Shown here piece by piece: positions 1 through 8,164 of a stretch of DNA of 23,210 nucleotides. The position numbers and the translations under genes were made by a program. The stretch is from contig JAZNKA010000033.1 in assembly GCA_045578305.1 (NCBI GenBank), positions 1 to 23,210 of the forward strand. Direction: 5' to 3'. How positions within the stretch are numbered: position 1 is the first letter of the stretch; the number at the start of each line of letters is the position of its first letter. Origin of the DNA: SIG440 sp045578305. Its GTDB lineage: Bacteria; Bacillota; Clostridia; Monoglobales; Monoglobaceae. The notes beneath the pieces are model-generated. The model did not search any database. It was given only the letters and a program-made list of their open reading frames with translations, and was not told where the DNA came from.

Positions 1-49
1 CACAGGAACAACAACCCGAACATTTCTTAAGTTCAAGAATCTTTTTCAT
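1..49 (-). CDS. Partial N-terminus of a [4Fe-4S] (F420 hydrogenase beta-like) protein
   Basis: Only the first 16 codons are inside the window; the gene runs off the left edge. They read MKKILELKKCSGCCSC, with Cys-x2-Cys-x2-Cys spacing typical of the first half of a bacterial ferredoxin-type [4Fe-4S] cluster. The ATG is 4 bases after the flippase stop, and a GGTGA ribosome binding site overlaps that stop, so it belongs to the polysaccharide operon. In many polysaccharide loci, proteins of the coenzyme F420 hydrogenase/dehydrogenase beta subunit family start this way and sit beside a pyruvyl transferase, as here. The family assignment is inferred from this short stretch and its context; the body of the protein is not visible. 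Confidence 0.6.
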   Translation of the reverse strand, partial: MKKILELKKCSGCCSC

Positions 50-53
50 AAAA

Positions 54-1577
54 TCACCGACTTTTTCTGTTTAATATCTTTTTAAGCGGACCTTTAAACA
101 AATCTTTTTCGCTTTTATTCATACCCATAATCCACATAAAAGTCAAATAAACCAGACAATATATCACTATGTCAACGCCAAGAAGTACTATGTTTTTGGC
201 AGGAATAATCATTTTTATAATCACCCCAACCATCACTGTCAACGCAACTGCAGGCAAAAACTTAAGGATTTCCTTCCAGAAATACAAGATATCTAATCCT
301 ATCCTTTTATGATAATAAACATTCATAAAAAGTCCATTCCCCAAAATCAACGAAATGGCTGTTCCAACCGCTGCTCCTATAACTCCAAAATGCTTTATTA
401 AATATATACTCAAAAATATATTTGCTATCGACATTACCAAATACACTATCGAGCGTGTTTTGTGCATGTTCTTTGCACGCTGTATTTCAATTCCCAAATT
501 TTGTATCAACGGAACAGTCACAGGAAGCATTAACCAAATTCCTATCAGATAGGATTCTGTATATGCTTCGCCTGCCCAAAATCCAATAAACGCCTTGCCA
601 TAGAGAATATAGCCCGATATAATAAGCGCAAGTATAATAAACTGAATCCTTCCTACCCTGGTAAAAAGATTGGTCAGCTTTTGATTGTCATTTTCTTTTG
701 ACACCAGCATATTTACCTTGGGGATAAACACGCTTGATATCGCTGTCGAAAATGTCAGATACATCGAGTTCAGGCTTGCTGCAACACCATACACCGCTAC
801 CGCAGTTGTTCCAATCATTCTTCCAAGCAAAAACTTATCCACGCTCCAGTTAATCTGGTCGATTATCATATTTATAAATATAAAAAAGGTAAACACCCAG
901 ATTTGTTTCAGCAGGCTAAAATCAAAGCCCCTGAAGTCAAACTTCATTCTCAGCTTTTTCGTTGCAAACCATATATCTGTCAAAAACGACACGATTGTTA
1001 TGCCAAGCGAAACTGCCACCATTCCAACTGAACCATATCCCATCAATAAAAGTGGAAGAGTAACAAATGGACTGAGTATTCCTTTAATACAAGCTACTCC
1101 CTTTTGGAACAAAAAACATTCCTTTGCAGTTAAGTAACAAGTGAAAATACTGTCCAAAAGAGTAATGGGCAAACTTATAATCATCATTGCCATAAGAATT
1201 TTTGCCTTTGACAATTCTGCAAAGCTTAATCCACCCCCAAATATAGAGCTTGTATTAAGCGTCATAATACCGCCACATACTAAACTAATCAGCCCCAATA
1301 CAGCAAAAACTATCAAATACATACCATTCAGTCTTTTTATTTTGCTCTCGTCATTTTCCGCTTTATATTTAGAATAAAATCTTATATATCCCGTTCCAAA
1401 CCCTAAATTCAAGAGTCCAAGGTACGAAACAACCGATGATACAAGCTGATAAAGTCCATATTCGCTTTGTCCAAGAAGGCGCAGCATGATCGGGGTGTAA
1501 ACCATACTCGACAATATATGTATTGCCTGCGACATATATGTAAGTATAACCCCTGCCTTCAACTGATTAATTTTCAT
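54..1577 (-). CDS. wzx: Wzx-type polysaccharide flippase (MATE/MOP superfamily)
   Basis: A 507-residue polytopic membrane protein with about 12-14 hydrophobic segments along its whole length. The N-terminus has the look of the Polysacc_synt family: a first helix followed by TPIMLRLLGQSEYGLYQL and then GFGTGYIRFYS. This length and layout fit Wzx flippases, which move undecaprenyl-diphosphate-linked repeat units from the inner to the outer membrane leaflet. The start is supported by GGAG 9 bases upstream, which lies inside the end of the pyruvyl transferase gene, 3 bases away. With two Wzy-like proteins and a priming transferase in the same operon, this points to Wzx/Wzy-dependent export rather than an ABC transporter. 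The transported glycan is unknown. Confidence 0.9.
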   Translation of the reverse strand: MKINQLKAGVILTYMSQAIHILSSMVYTPIMLRLLGQSEYGLYQLVSSVVSYLGLLNLGFGTGYIRFYSKYKAENDESKIKRLNGMYLIVFAVLGLISLVCGGIMTLNTSSIFGGGLSFAELSKAKILMAMMIISLPITLLDSIFTCYLTAKECFLFQKGVACIKGILSPFVTLPLLLMGYGSVGMVAVSLGITIVSFLTDIWFATKKLRMKFDFRGFDFSLLKQIWVFTFFIFINMIIDQINWSVDKFLLGRMIGTTAVAVYGVAASLNSMYLTFSTAISSVFIPKVNMLVSKENDNQKLTNLFTRVGRIQFIILALIISGYILYGKAFIGFWAGEAYTESYLIGIWLMLPVTVPLIQNLGIEIQRAKNMHKTRSIVYLVMSIANIFLSIYLIKHFGVIGAAVGTAISLILGNGLFMNVYYHKRIGLDILYFWKEILKFLPAVALTVMVGVIIKMIIPAKNIVLLGVDIVIYCLVYLTFMWIMGMNKSEKDLFKGPLKKILNRKSR

Positions 1578-1580
1578 CTG

Positions 1581-2705
1581 CTATATCTCCAATGCGTTTT
1601 TTAAAAAATCCTTTGATTTTTCAATTTGTATATCAAGCTTTTCAAAGCCTTTTGCATAATTTATAGGTTCTAATCCTTTTAAATACTCTGCTGTCCTTTT
1701 TTCTTTTGTATTGCAAAAATGTTCTTCGCAATCCAAAATTGATGCAAGACTTGATATTCGGCTGCTCATTCCCTTTTTATTATCCCGCTCAAAAACAAAA
1801 ACCTCTTTTTCAAAAATTGCCGAAAACGCCATTGCATGAAAGCTGTCTGTTATGACATATTCAGCATTTTTAATAAGTGACAAAAACCCACCTGGGTCCA
1901 CATCATTCAGTCTTATATCTGCAAATCCACAATTGCTTTCACCTACAACAACGCCATCAATTTCCACTGTCTTCAGCTTTTTCCCCCGGGCATATTCGGT
2001 TGCAATTTCTCTGATTTGCATATCGTTTCCCAAAAAATAACAAAAAACATACTTTTCATCAACAAGTCGCTTGTCTGTGACTTTTTCCCATTCGTTTTTC
2101 CCAAGCAAGAAAACCGGATCGCACACATGCTCCACCAGCACAGGAGATATATCCTTAAGCATTTCAACTGAAGAATTTTCTCTGACCGAAACTGCCGAAA
2201 AAGTTTTTAAATGTTTTTTAAAAACTTTTTTCTGATAATCATCCAATATCTCATGCCCTATGCTTGCTGCATAGGCAATTTTTTTCTTGTTCTTTTTTGC
2301 AAAAGCAAGGAAAAACGACTCATTGTACCAATCATAATTCCATACCTGGTCACTGCCTGTAATAAAGCAATCATAATATTTATTAATCATTTTTATATTA
2401 TCAATATAACAAACTATTTTACTCTGAGGAATGTTTCGCGTTTTCCAATCCGGGAAAATATCCCGCTGTCCTCCAAAATAGCCAAGTTTTCTCATCAAAC
2501 TTTTTATTGTTCTGTAAGGCTTTTTCAAAAATTTTTTAGCTATGTTTTTTTCTTTCATGTTTCGCGGAGACCAAAAATAGCGTATTTGCTCAGCTTCATG
2601 TCCTTCAGTTTCTATTTCTTTAGTTAATGCATAAGCTTGCAATATCGCTCCATAATTTGCATTGTTGAAAAAATGTGTAATTATCCCTACTTTCAAAGAA
2701 TTCAT
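1581..2705 (-). CDS. Polysaccharide pyruvyl transferase family protein
   Basis: A 374-residue protein of the CsaB/WcaK-like pyruvyl transferase family, which adds a pyruvate ketal from phosphoenolpyruvate to a sugar of the growing repeat unit in the cytoplasm. Family hallmarks seen are KVGIITHFFNNANYGAILQAYAL at the N-terminus (a glycosyltransferase-B-like first strand), FITGSDQVWN near residue 115, YAASIG, SVREN, CDPVFLL, and TDSFHAMAFSAI near residue 287. The gene overlaps the preceding GT2 gene by ATGA and is followed within 3 bases by the flippase. The next partial gene looks like an Fe-S protein of the type often found with this family. Which sugar is pyruvylated cannot be told. Confidence 0.88.
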   Translation of the reverse strand: MNSLKVGIITHFFNNANYGAILQAYALTKEIETEGHEAEQIRYFWSPRNMKEKNIAKKFLKKPYRTIKSLMRKLGYFGGQRDIFPDWKTRNIPQSKIVCYIDNIKMINKYYDCFITGSDQVWNYDWYNESFFLAFAKKNKKKIAYAASIGHEILDDYQKKVFKKHLKTFSAVSVRENSSVEMLKDISPVLVEHVCDPVFLLGKNEWEKVTDKRLVDEKYVFCYFLGNDMQIREIATEYARGKKLKTVEIDGVVVGESNCGFADIRLNDVDPGGFLSLIKNAEYVITDSFHAMAFSAIFEKEVFVFERDNKKGMSSRISSLASILDCEEHFCNTKEKRTAEYLKGLEPINYAKGFEKLDIQIEKSKDFLKNALEI

Positions 2706-3745
2706 CCCCTTATTTGCTTTTTTGCAACAGTTCTATTTTTAACTTTTCTTACAATCCAATACACTGGTGTACGCTGCAAAATCCTTTTTAATGCAAATTT
2801 GAGTGTCTGTGGGAAAAAATATCGCTCCCTGTATTTCAGTATATCCGCACAAGTATTTGCCATTTCTTTAGAATAGGGCTTATTATCTTTAATAAATTGC
2901 AGCATTTCCTCAAATTCACTTTTATACTTTCTGCTTACTCCCCAAACAGACATATCGTGAATTTGCCTGATTCGTGTTTCTATTCTGCAATCCCACACAA
3001 GTTGCTGCAACTCTGGGTATTTTTTAGAAATAAATTCATATTGTCTATCTATAGATTCATTTGAAACCAAGTTTCTGAGAGCAAATTTGCTATGCTCAGC
3101 ACTTCCTTCTCTTATATTATAATAATACTTAGCCTCACCAATATGGAATACTTTTTTTGCTCTTTCTAAAATTTTATAAAAGATGTACTCATCTTCTCTA
3201 AAAACATTCTCAGGGAAAAAAACATCTTTCCAAATTTCAGTCTTATACAATTTACCCCATGGAGCAGGATGCAGAGTTTTCCTCTCATAATAAGTTCTCA
3301 ATGCCTGAATTTTGTCGAAAGAAATTGTCTTCTTATTTGCATGACTTGTACTATATACAACGCCATCAATGACATTAAAATATCCTGATGTTGAAATATC
3401 GCATTCATTATCAGCCATTGCATTATATAAACTTTCTACAATGTCATTTGAAACCCAATCATCACTATCAACAAACATTATATATTGACCTTTTAAAACG
3501 CGCAATGCACAATTTCTTGCCGAACCTTGACCACCATTATCTTTGTGTATAACCTTTACCCTGTAATCCTTTTTGGCATATTCATCACAAATTTCTCCAC
3601 ACCTATCGGGAGAACCATCATCAATCAAGAAAATCTCCAAATTTTTGTAGGTCTGGTTTAATATACTTTCAATACACTTATTAAGATATTTTTCAACCTT
3701 ATATACAGGCACAATAATACTAATCAATTCCTCTTTTTTATTCAT
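2702..3745 (-). CDS. Glycosyltransferase family 2 (GT-A fold)
   Basis: A 347-residue inverting glycosyltransferase. The GT2 domain covers roughly residues 8-230: ISIIVPVYKVEKYLNKCIES starts the fold, LIDDGSPDRCGEICDEY holds the nucleotide-binding acidic residues, and VDSDDW near residue 94 is the DxD metal-binding site. The start ATG has AAGGAG 9 bases upstream, and the stop overlaps the pyruvyl transferase start by ATGA. Its N-terminal domain is strikingly like that of the upstream neighbour at 3761-4795, so the two look like diverged duplicates with different C-terminal acceptor regions. It should add one sugar to the lipid-linked repeat unit at the inner membrane face. Donor and acceptor are unknown. 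Confidence 0.9.
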   Translation of the reverse strand: MNKKEELISIIVPVYKVEKYLNKCIESILNQTYKNLEIFLIDDGSPDRCGEICDEYAKKDYRVKVIHKDNGGQGSARNCALRVLKGQYIMFVDSDDWVSNDIVESLYNAMADNECDISTSGYFNVIDGVVYSTSHANKKTISFDKIQALRTYYERKTLHPAPWGKLYKTEIWKDVFFPENVFREDEYIFYKILERAKKVFHIGEAKYYYNIREGSAEHSKFALRNLVSNESIDRQYEFISKKYPELQQLVWDCRIETRIRQIHDMSVWGVSRKYKSEFEEMLQFIKDNKPYSKEMANTCADILKYRERYFFPQTLKFALKRILQRTPVYWIVRKVKNRTVAKKQIRG

Positions 3746-3760
3746 CTCACTTTTCTCCTT

Positions 3761-4795
3761 TTACGCAATGCCCCTTAACACTCCTATTAAGGATTTAATT
3801 GCTTTTTTAAAGCGATACACCAATCTTTCCCTTAAGCATATCATATAAAACTTTTTCGGGGAATCTATTATTTCAATGTATCTTTCAAATTCCTTTGTTT
3901 GTTTCTCGTCTAATATTCCGGTATTTACTTTTGTCAGTTCTTCCTTAAGAGCTTCAAACAGCTTTATATAAATATCATCTTTTTTTCTTGCATTATTTTT
4001 TACAACAACCTCGCTCAAAAACCCCCTGTACATCCTCACCATCATCAATTCTGTTAAGCTGCAATACTGAGGATAGTTCACCTTTATATATTCTCGTTGA
4101 TGTTCATATGCAGCAACTGTCGCCTCCAGCTTTCCAAGGTCAAAAGGCTTTTGTTCTGTGCTTCCTTCTCGTATATTTTGTATATACTTGCAATCAGGAA
4201 TTTCAACAAAGCTATGTACCTCCCCCAAAAGTTCAGGAAGAACATATGCATCTTCCCTGCATCTGAGCTTTGGAAATCTTGCCGTTTTAAAAAGTTCTGC
4301 CTTGTAAAGTTTATCACACATAATAGAACGAACTTTCCCCGTCAAATATCTGTGTATAAGCAAATCTGCATCCCCTGATAAAACTTCATCTGTATAAGAA
4401 ACGCTGTGGATTCTTCCTGTTTTACATTCACAAAATTTTACACCGCATATAGCTACATCATTCTCGCCTCGGCTGATTTCGTTCATCATAATCTCAAGCA
4501 TATCAACTTCTATAAAATCATCACTGTCAACAAAAGCTATGTAATCACCTTTGCAAATTTCAAGAGCATAATTTCGTGCAACAGCCTGTCCTTCATTTCC
4601 TTTGTGAATAACTTTTATTCTGGCATCTTTTTCCTCATACTCATCACAAATCTGTCCGCATCTGTCGGGTGACCCATCATCAACCAAAATAATTTCCAAA
4701 TTTTTGTATGTCTGTGCTAAGATACTGTCTATACATTTTTCAAGATATTTCTCAACATTATAAACAGGAACAATAACACTAATTAAAGGCTCCAT
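3761..4795 (-). CDS. Glycosyltransferase family 2 (GT-A fold)
   Basis: A 344-residue GT2 enzyme starting MEPLISVIVPVYNVEKYLEK. The frame can be read from an upstream TTG at 4813, but GGAGG lies 6 bases before the ATG at 4795, which decides the start. LVDDGSPDRCGQICDEY and VDSDDF near residue 92 give the nucleotide- and metal-binding sites. Spacing to the next gene is 15 bases. The first about 120 residues closely match the downstream GT2, sharing the SPDRCG, ICDEY, KVIHK and VDSDD runs, while the C-terminal halves differ more. It presumably transfers another sugar of the same repeat unit. Confidence 0.9.
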   Translation of the reverse strand: MEPLISVIVPVYNVEKYLEKCIDSILAQTYKNLEIILVDDGSPDRCGQICDEYEEKDARIKVIHKGNEGQAVARNYALEICKGDYIAFVDSDDFIEVDMLEIMMNEISRGENDVAICGVKFCECKTGRIHSVSYTDEVLSGDADLLIHRYLTGKVRSIMCDKLYKAELFKTARFPKLRCREDAYVLPELLGEVHSFVEIPDCKYIQNIREGSTEQKPFDLGKLEATVAAYEHQREYIKVNYPQYCSLTELMMVRMYRGFLSEVVVKNNARKKDDIYIKLFEALKEELTKVNTGILDEKQTKEFERYIEIIDSPKKFYMICLRERLVYRFKKAIKSLIGVLRGIA

Positions 4796-4834
4796 TTTTA
4801 TCCTCCATACCAATCATTCTCCAAAATTCCCGCT

Positions 4835-5674
4835 TTATTTTCTGTATTTGCGATATGAATTTTCCAAATCTATTCGACTTACATAATGATGCCCTACTCT
4901 TTTTTCAGGTGGTGGCGGGGTCATATAATCTCCATAAAGACTTTCAAGATATTTGTCATAATCCTGCGGAATTCTTACAGGCAGCCCTTCAAATTCGCCA
5001 ATCACTCCATCGCCAAAATACTCCTTGGGAACAATCTCTTTGGCGCCCCAGGCGCCGCAATAATTTGCAATTTTTACCGAAGTTTCTGCATTATACCTTT
5101 GGTGCATTTCAGCCAATTTCTTCACAGCCGTTTCGACCTTAAGAAAAGGAATTCGCCTTATCACCCTTGTCGCAAGGCTTACATTTTCATTGGCATCAAC
5201 AAAGCATTTCCCCACAAAAGCCGTCAAAAATTTCATCTTACTCTCAAAGATTTTTTCTTTAATCTTGCCCTCGGGCACCCCATCCAAAGGAAATATATCC
5301 ATGTACAGACCGTGATTAATGTCAAAGTTGCTAAGCGATTTTTCAATAAATGTCGTCTCCGAATTTCTGATCTTGGCAAAATTAAGTATATATTTTTCGT
5401 CCGTATCCCTGTTTTGAAGAAAATACTTCTCGGGCAGTTCCGCCTGTGCAACCTTCAAAAACTTTTCATAATCTTCTCTGAAAAGTCCAACATCAATATC
5501 ATCATCCCAGGGGATAAATCCCTTGTGGCGAACCGCACCCAGGCAACTGCCTCCAAGCAAAAAATATTTAATATGGTTTTTTTCACATATGCTTATAAAA
5601 GTTTTTAATATTTCCAATTCAATTTGCTTTAACTTCGCTATCTGCTCATCCGTAAGCTTAACAATATCTCCCAT
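4835..5674 (-). CDS. LicD-family phosphotransferase (nucleotidyltransferase fold)
   Basis: A 279-residue LicD/fukutin-family protein. The core motif at residues 41-61, GGSCLGAVRHKGFIPWDDDI followed by DV, carries the Gly-Ser and Asp cluster of the nucleotidyltransferase fold. LicD proteins transfer phosphocholine from CDP-choline; relatives such as fukutin and FKRP transfer ribitol phosphate from CDP-ribitol onto glycans. A GTG at 5701 and an ATG at 5689 are also in frame, but GGGAG 5 bases before the ATG at 5674 and the homology both favour the short start. No choline uptake or activation genes are visible. The cytidylyltransferase fusion at 12011-13168 is the obvious candidate to make its CDP-linked donor (inference). 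Confidence 0.85.
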   Translation of the reverse strand: MGDIVKLTDEQIAKLKQIELEILKTFISICEKNHIKYFLLGGSCLGAVRHKGFIPWDDDIDVGLFREDYEKFLKVAQAELPEKYFLQNRDTDEKYILNFAKIRNSETTFIEKSLSNFDINHGLYMDIFPLDGVPEGKIKEKIFESKMKFLTAFVGKCFVDANENVSLATRVIRRIPFLKVETAVKKLAEMHQRYNAETSVKIANYCGAWGAKEIVPKEYFGDGVIGEFEGLPVRIPQDYDKYLESLYGDYMTPPPPEKRVGHHYVSRIDLENSYRKYRK

Positions 5675-5751
5675 ACCTGCTCCCACCATATTTTTACACA
5701 CTCATTTTTAAATCCTTATTTGTTTCAAAACCCATTGTTTTTATGTCAGAA

Positions 5752-6906
5752 TCAATTTTGATACCAATCATTTTTCAAAATTTCCGCCCGGCTGCAAGGT
5801 CCGCTTTCAAAAGCATCACATTCTCCATATTGTTTCAAATCTTCCATCAGACTCAAAAGTCTCTTCCCTGCAATATCGGGCGACCATTTATCCATCATTT
5901 TGTGATAAGCTGCTTTTCCCATCTCTTTTCTTTTTTCAGAATTATCCAAAAGCCATTTTACCTTTTTATACAAATCATCAGTATCACCATTTTTATAAAT
6001 AAGACCATCCTCGCCGCCTGTCACAACAAACGGAACACTTCCAATGGCATGGCTTGCGACAGTGGCACAGCCCGAATTCATCGCCTCATTCAAAACCGCG
6101 CCCCAACCTTCATTAAAATCCGATGTGGACATAAGGATTTCTGACTTTTCCATATATTCCCGCACTTGCTCGGGTGGCATCGAGCCCAGCATCTCTACAC
6201 AATCATTCAAATTTCCGTCATCGATTTTCCGTTGGATTTCGTCTTCCATCGCACCCGTACCAATCATCCTGATTTCAAAGGAATATCCGTCTTCTTTAAG
6301 TCTCTTCGCGATCTCAAGTGGGATTTCGGGGTGCTTCCAGTCAATAAGCCTGCCAACCCAGGCAATGGAGTTTTTATCTTTCTCATCCATCAGCTTTTCT
6401 ATACTTTTTTCTTTAACCTCAGGAAAGTACCCCCACTTATATGTTCTTCCTTTAAAAAGTCCGAATTTTGCATAATCCGCTGCTGTATACGCACTTGCAC
6501 AAAGCATATATATCGGCTTTTTCCTTGGATTTTTCAAATTCCACTTTACAAGCCTTGGAACAAACTTAAGTGGCTCGCTCCCTTTTTTAAGAGGTCTTTC
6601 CGAATATCTTACAACAATTTTTCCTTTTTTTATTCTGTCCCTAAGCATCTTCTCGGGCGCCGAGCCTGCAATTACGACATCAGCCTCAGTTATAAGCTTT
6701 TTACATTCCTTAAGACTCTTTTTGTCTTTGTTCGAAAACCTTACATATTCTGGCTCGTTTCCTGATGCATACCCCAACTTTTTGCGCTCTTCATTTATCT
6801 CCTTGGTAACAATAAAAGTATACTCTATTCCTGGCGTATTATAAATACAGTCTGACAATGGTTTTTGATGGTGATTTAAATAATTCGAAACAAATACTAT
6901 ATTCAT
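5752..6906 (-). CDS. Glycosyltransferase family 4 (GT-B fold)
   Basis: A 384-residue retaining glycosyltransferase. The C-terminal GT4 domain (about residues 180-350) begins IAWVGRLIDWKHPEIPLEIA and contains the donor-binding E-x7-E pair at E266 and E274 within FNEGWGAVLNEAMNSG. The N-terminal acceptor domain starts MNIVFVSNYLNHHQKPLSD, which resembles GT4 enzymes of Firmicute polysaccharide loci. The start overlaps the end of the preceding polymerase gene by ATGA. A gap of 77 bases to the LicD start lacks any terminator, so transcription should continue. The sugar is not deducible. Confidence 0.9.
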   Translation of the reverse strand: MNIVFVSNYLNHHQKPLSDCIYNTPGIEYTFIVTKEINEERKKLGYASGNEPEYVRFSNKDKKSLKECKKLITEADVVIAGSAPEKMLRDRIKKGKIVVRYSERPLKKGSEPLKFVPRLVKWNLKNPRKKPIYMLCASAYTAADYAKFGLFKGRTYKWGYFPEVKEKSIEKLMDEKDKNSIAWVGRLIDWKHPEIPLEIAKRLKEDGYSFEIRMIGTGAMEDEIQRKIDDGNLNDCVEMLGSMPPEQVREYMEKSEILMSTSDFNEGWGAVLNEAMNSGCATVASHAIGSVPFVVTGGEDGLIYKNGDTDDLYKKVKWLLDNSEKRKEMGKAAYHKMMDKWSPDIAGKRLLSLMEDLKQYGECDAFESGPCSRAEILKNDWYQN

Positions 6907-8108
6907 TCTGCCACCTCTTTTTCCGAATCAAGCTTCACAGCTTGCACTGGCATTGTCTGCTTTTTGTGATACTTTGCCATCATTAAAAACCCTCCGACCA
7001 AAAAGTATACGCCTTGCGAACCCGAAAATAAAGACGCCTCAAAAGTTCCCGAAAGAATTATCGCATAAAAAGCCGAAATTCCAACCATTCCCCATTTTCT
7101 TACACCCTCGCCGATTTTATTCACGACAGTTAGCATTATCCCTATAGTAAAAGCAAATACAATTGTTCCGTATGATGCTATAGTATCAAGATGTATGTTA
7201 TGAAGATTCGCAAGCCCGCTTCCGCCTGTCGCAATATAATAGTTTCCCCAAATTGGGTTTCGCTCTATTATAGAAAACACATAAGCCCATATTCTTTCTC
7301 TCGAATTTAACTCCTTGCCCTCGGACTCCAAAAATTCAAACCACTGCATTACTTCTGTGTCAAGCAAACGGATATAAAGAATGGCAAAAACAAGCGGAAA
7401 AATCACCACGACAAAGGTAAGTGCGCGACTGTATTTCCTTACAAAAATTAATAGAATAAGAAATGCAATCATTGCCATCATACAAGCCCTTGCCGTCGTC
7501 TCCCACACAAACCATGCCAAAACAGCCGCAAGCCCCAAATATAAAACACCTCTGAGCTTTGTTCTGTGCTCCGATGCCAGAATAAACATATAAAAACAAA
7601 CAGGCAAAATGCTGATAGCTGTAAAGTTAGGGTTGGTAAAATTAAATGTCAGCGCTCCCTGAAAGCTGTTTGACTCCCCTGTTTTTCCTGTGACATATGC
7701 AAAGATAAGCAACAATGCAATTGCCACAGCAGTTTTCTTTAAATCTTTTATCATGGGCTCGCTCATCTCAGAGTTTGAGACCCAAAAGAACATATTGACG
7801 GTGCTTGCAAACATAATCCACTTTTTCATATACCCAAACGACAGCGCATACCCCGTCACAATAACAGAAAGCAAACTGATACCAACTGTAAAAAACCATA
7901 TGAAAAATATTTTTGTCTCACCTTTACCAAAAAAGCTCATAGCTGTCATGGCGGTGATTATCAAAAAATTCAAAGCTATACACAAGCTCGTCAGCGTTTC
8001 CTGCTCGAATATTGTAAAAACATATATCGCAAAAACAGTAATGCATTCAAGCCGCACCAAAAAATCTATTAAGGTACCTTCGTTTTTAATTCTTCGTCCC
8101 GTTACCAT
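6903..8108 (-). CDS. wzy: Wzy-like O-antigen ligase/polymerase family membrane protein, copy 2
   Basis: A 401-residue integral membrane protein with about 10-12 hydrophobic segments. The Wzy_C/O-antigen ligase signature is in the large external loop and following helix: LNSRERIWAYVFSIIERNP, then WGNYY and HNIHLDTIASYG. Members join lipid-linked repeat units into a chain at the outer face of the membrane. The start has GGAG 7 bases upstream and the stop overlaps the next gene by ATGA. It is a tandem paralogue of the gene at 8165-9388, by eye about three quarters identical over its full length. The C-terminal tails after MMAKY.KKQ are unrelated. Both copies look intact, so it is unclear whether both act as polymerases. 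Confidence 0.85.
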   Translation of the reverse strand: MVTGRRIKNEGTLIDFLVRLECITVFAIYVFTIFEQETLTSLCIALNFLIITAMTAMSFFGKGETKIFFIWFFTVGISLLSVIVTGYALSFGYMKKWIMFASTVNMFFWVSNSEMSEPMIKDLKKTAVAIALLLIFAYVTGKTGESNSFQGALTFNFTNPNFTAISILPVCFYMFILASEHRTKLRGVLYLGLAAVLAWFVWETTARACMMAMIAFLILLIFVRKYSRALTFVVVIFPLVFAILYIRLLDTEVMQWFEFLESEGKELNSRERIWAYVFSIIERNPIWGNYYIATGGSGLANLHNIHLDTIASYGTIVFAFTIGIMLTVVNKIGEGVRKWGMVGISAFYAIILSGTFEASLFSGSQGVYFLVGGFLMMAKYHKKQTMPVQAVKLDSEKEVAE

Positions 8109-8164
8109 TTCAAATCTCCGTTCTTTATATCCTGCCCATCAGACTTATACTGTCCTTAATCCTT

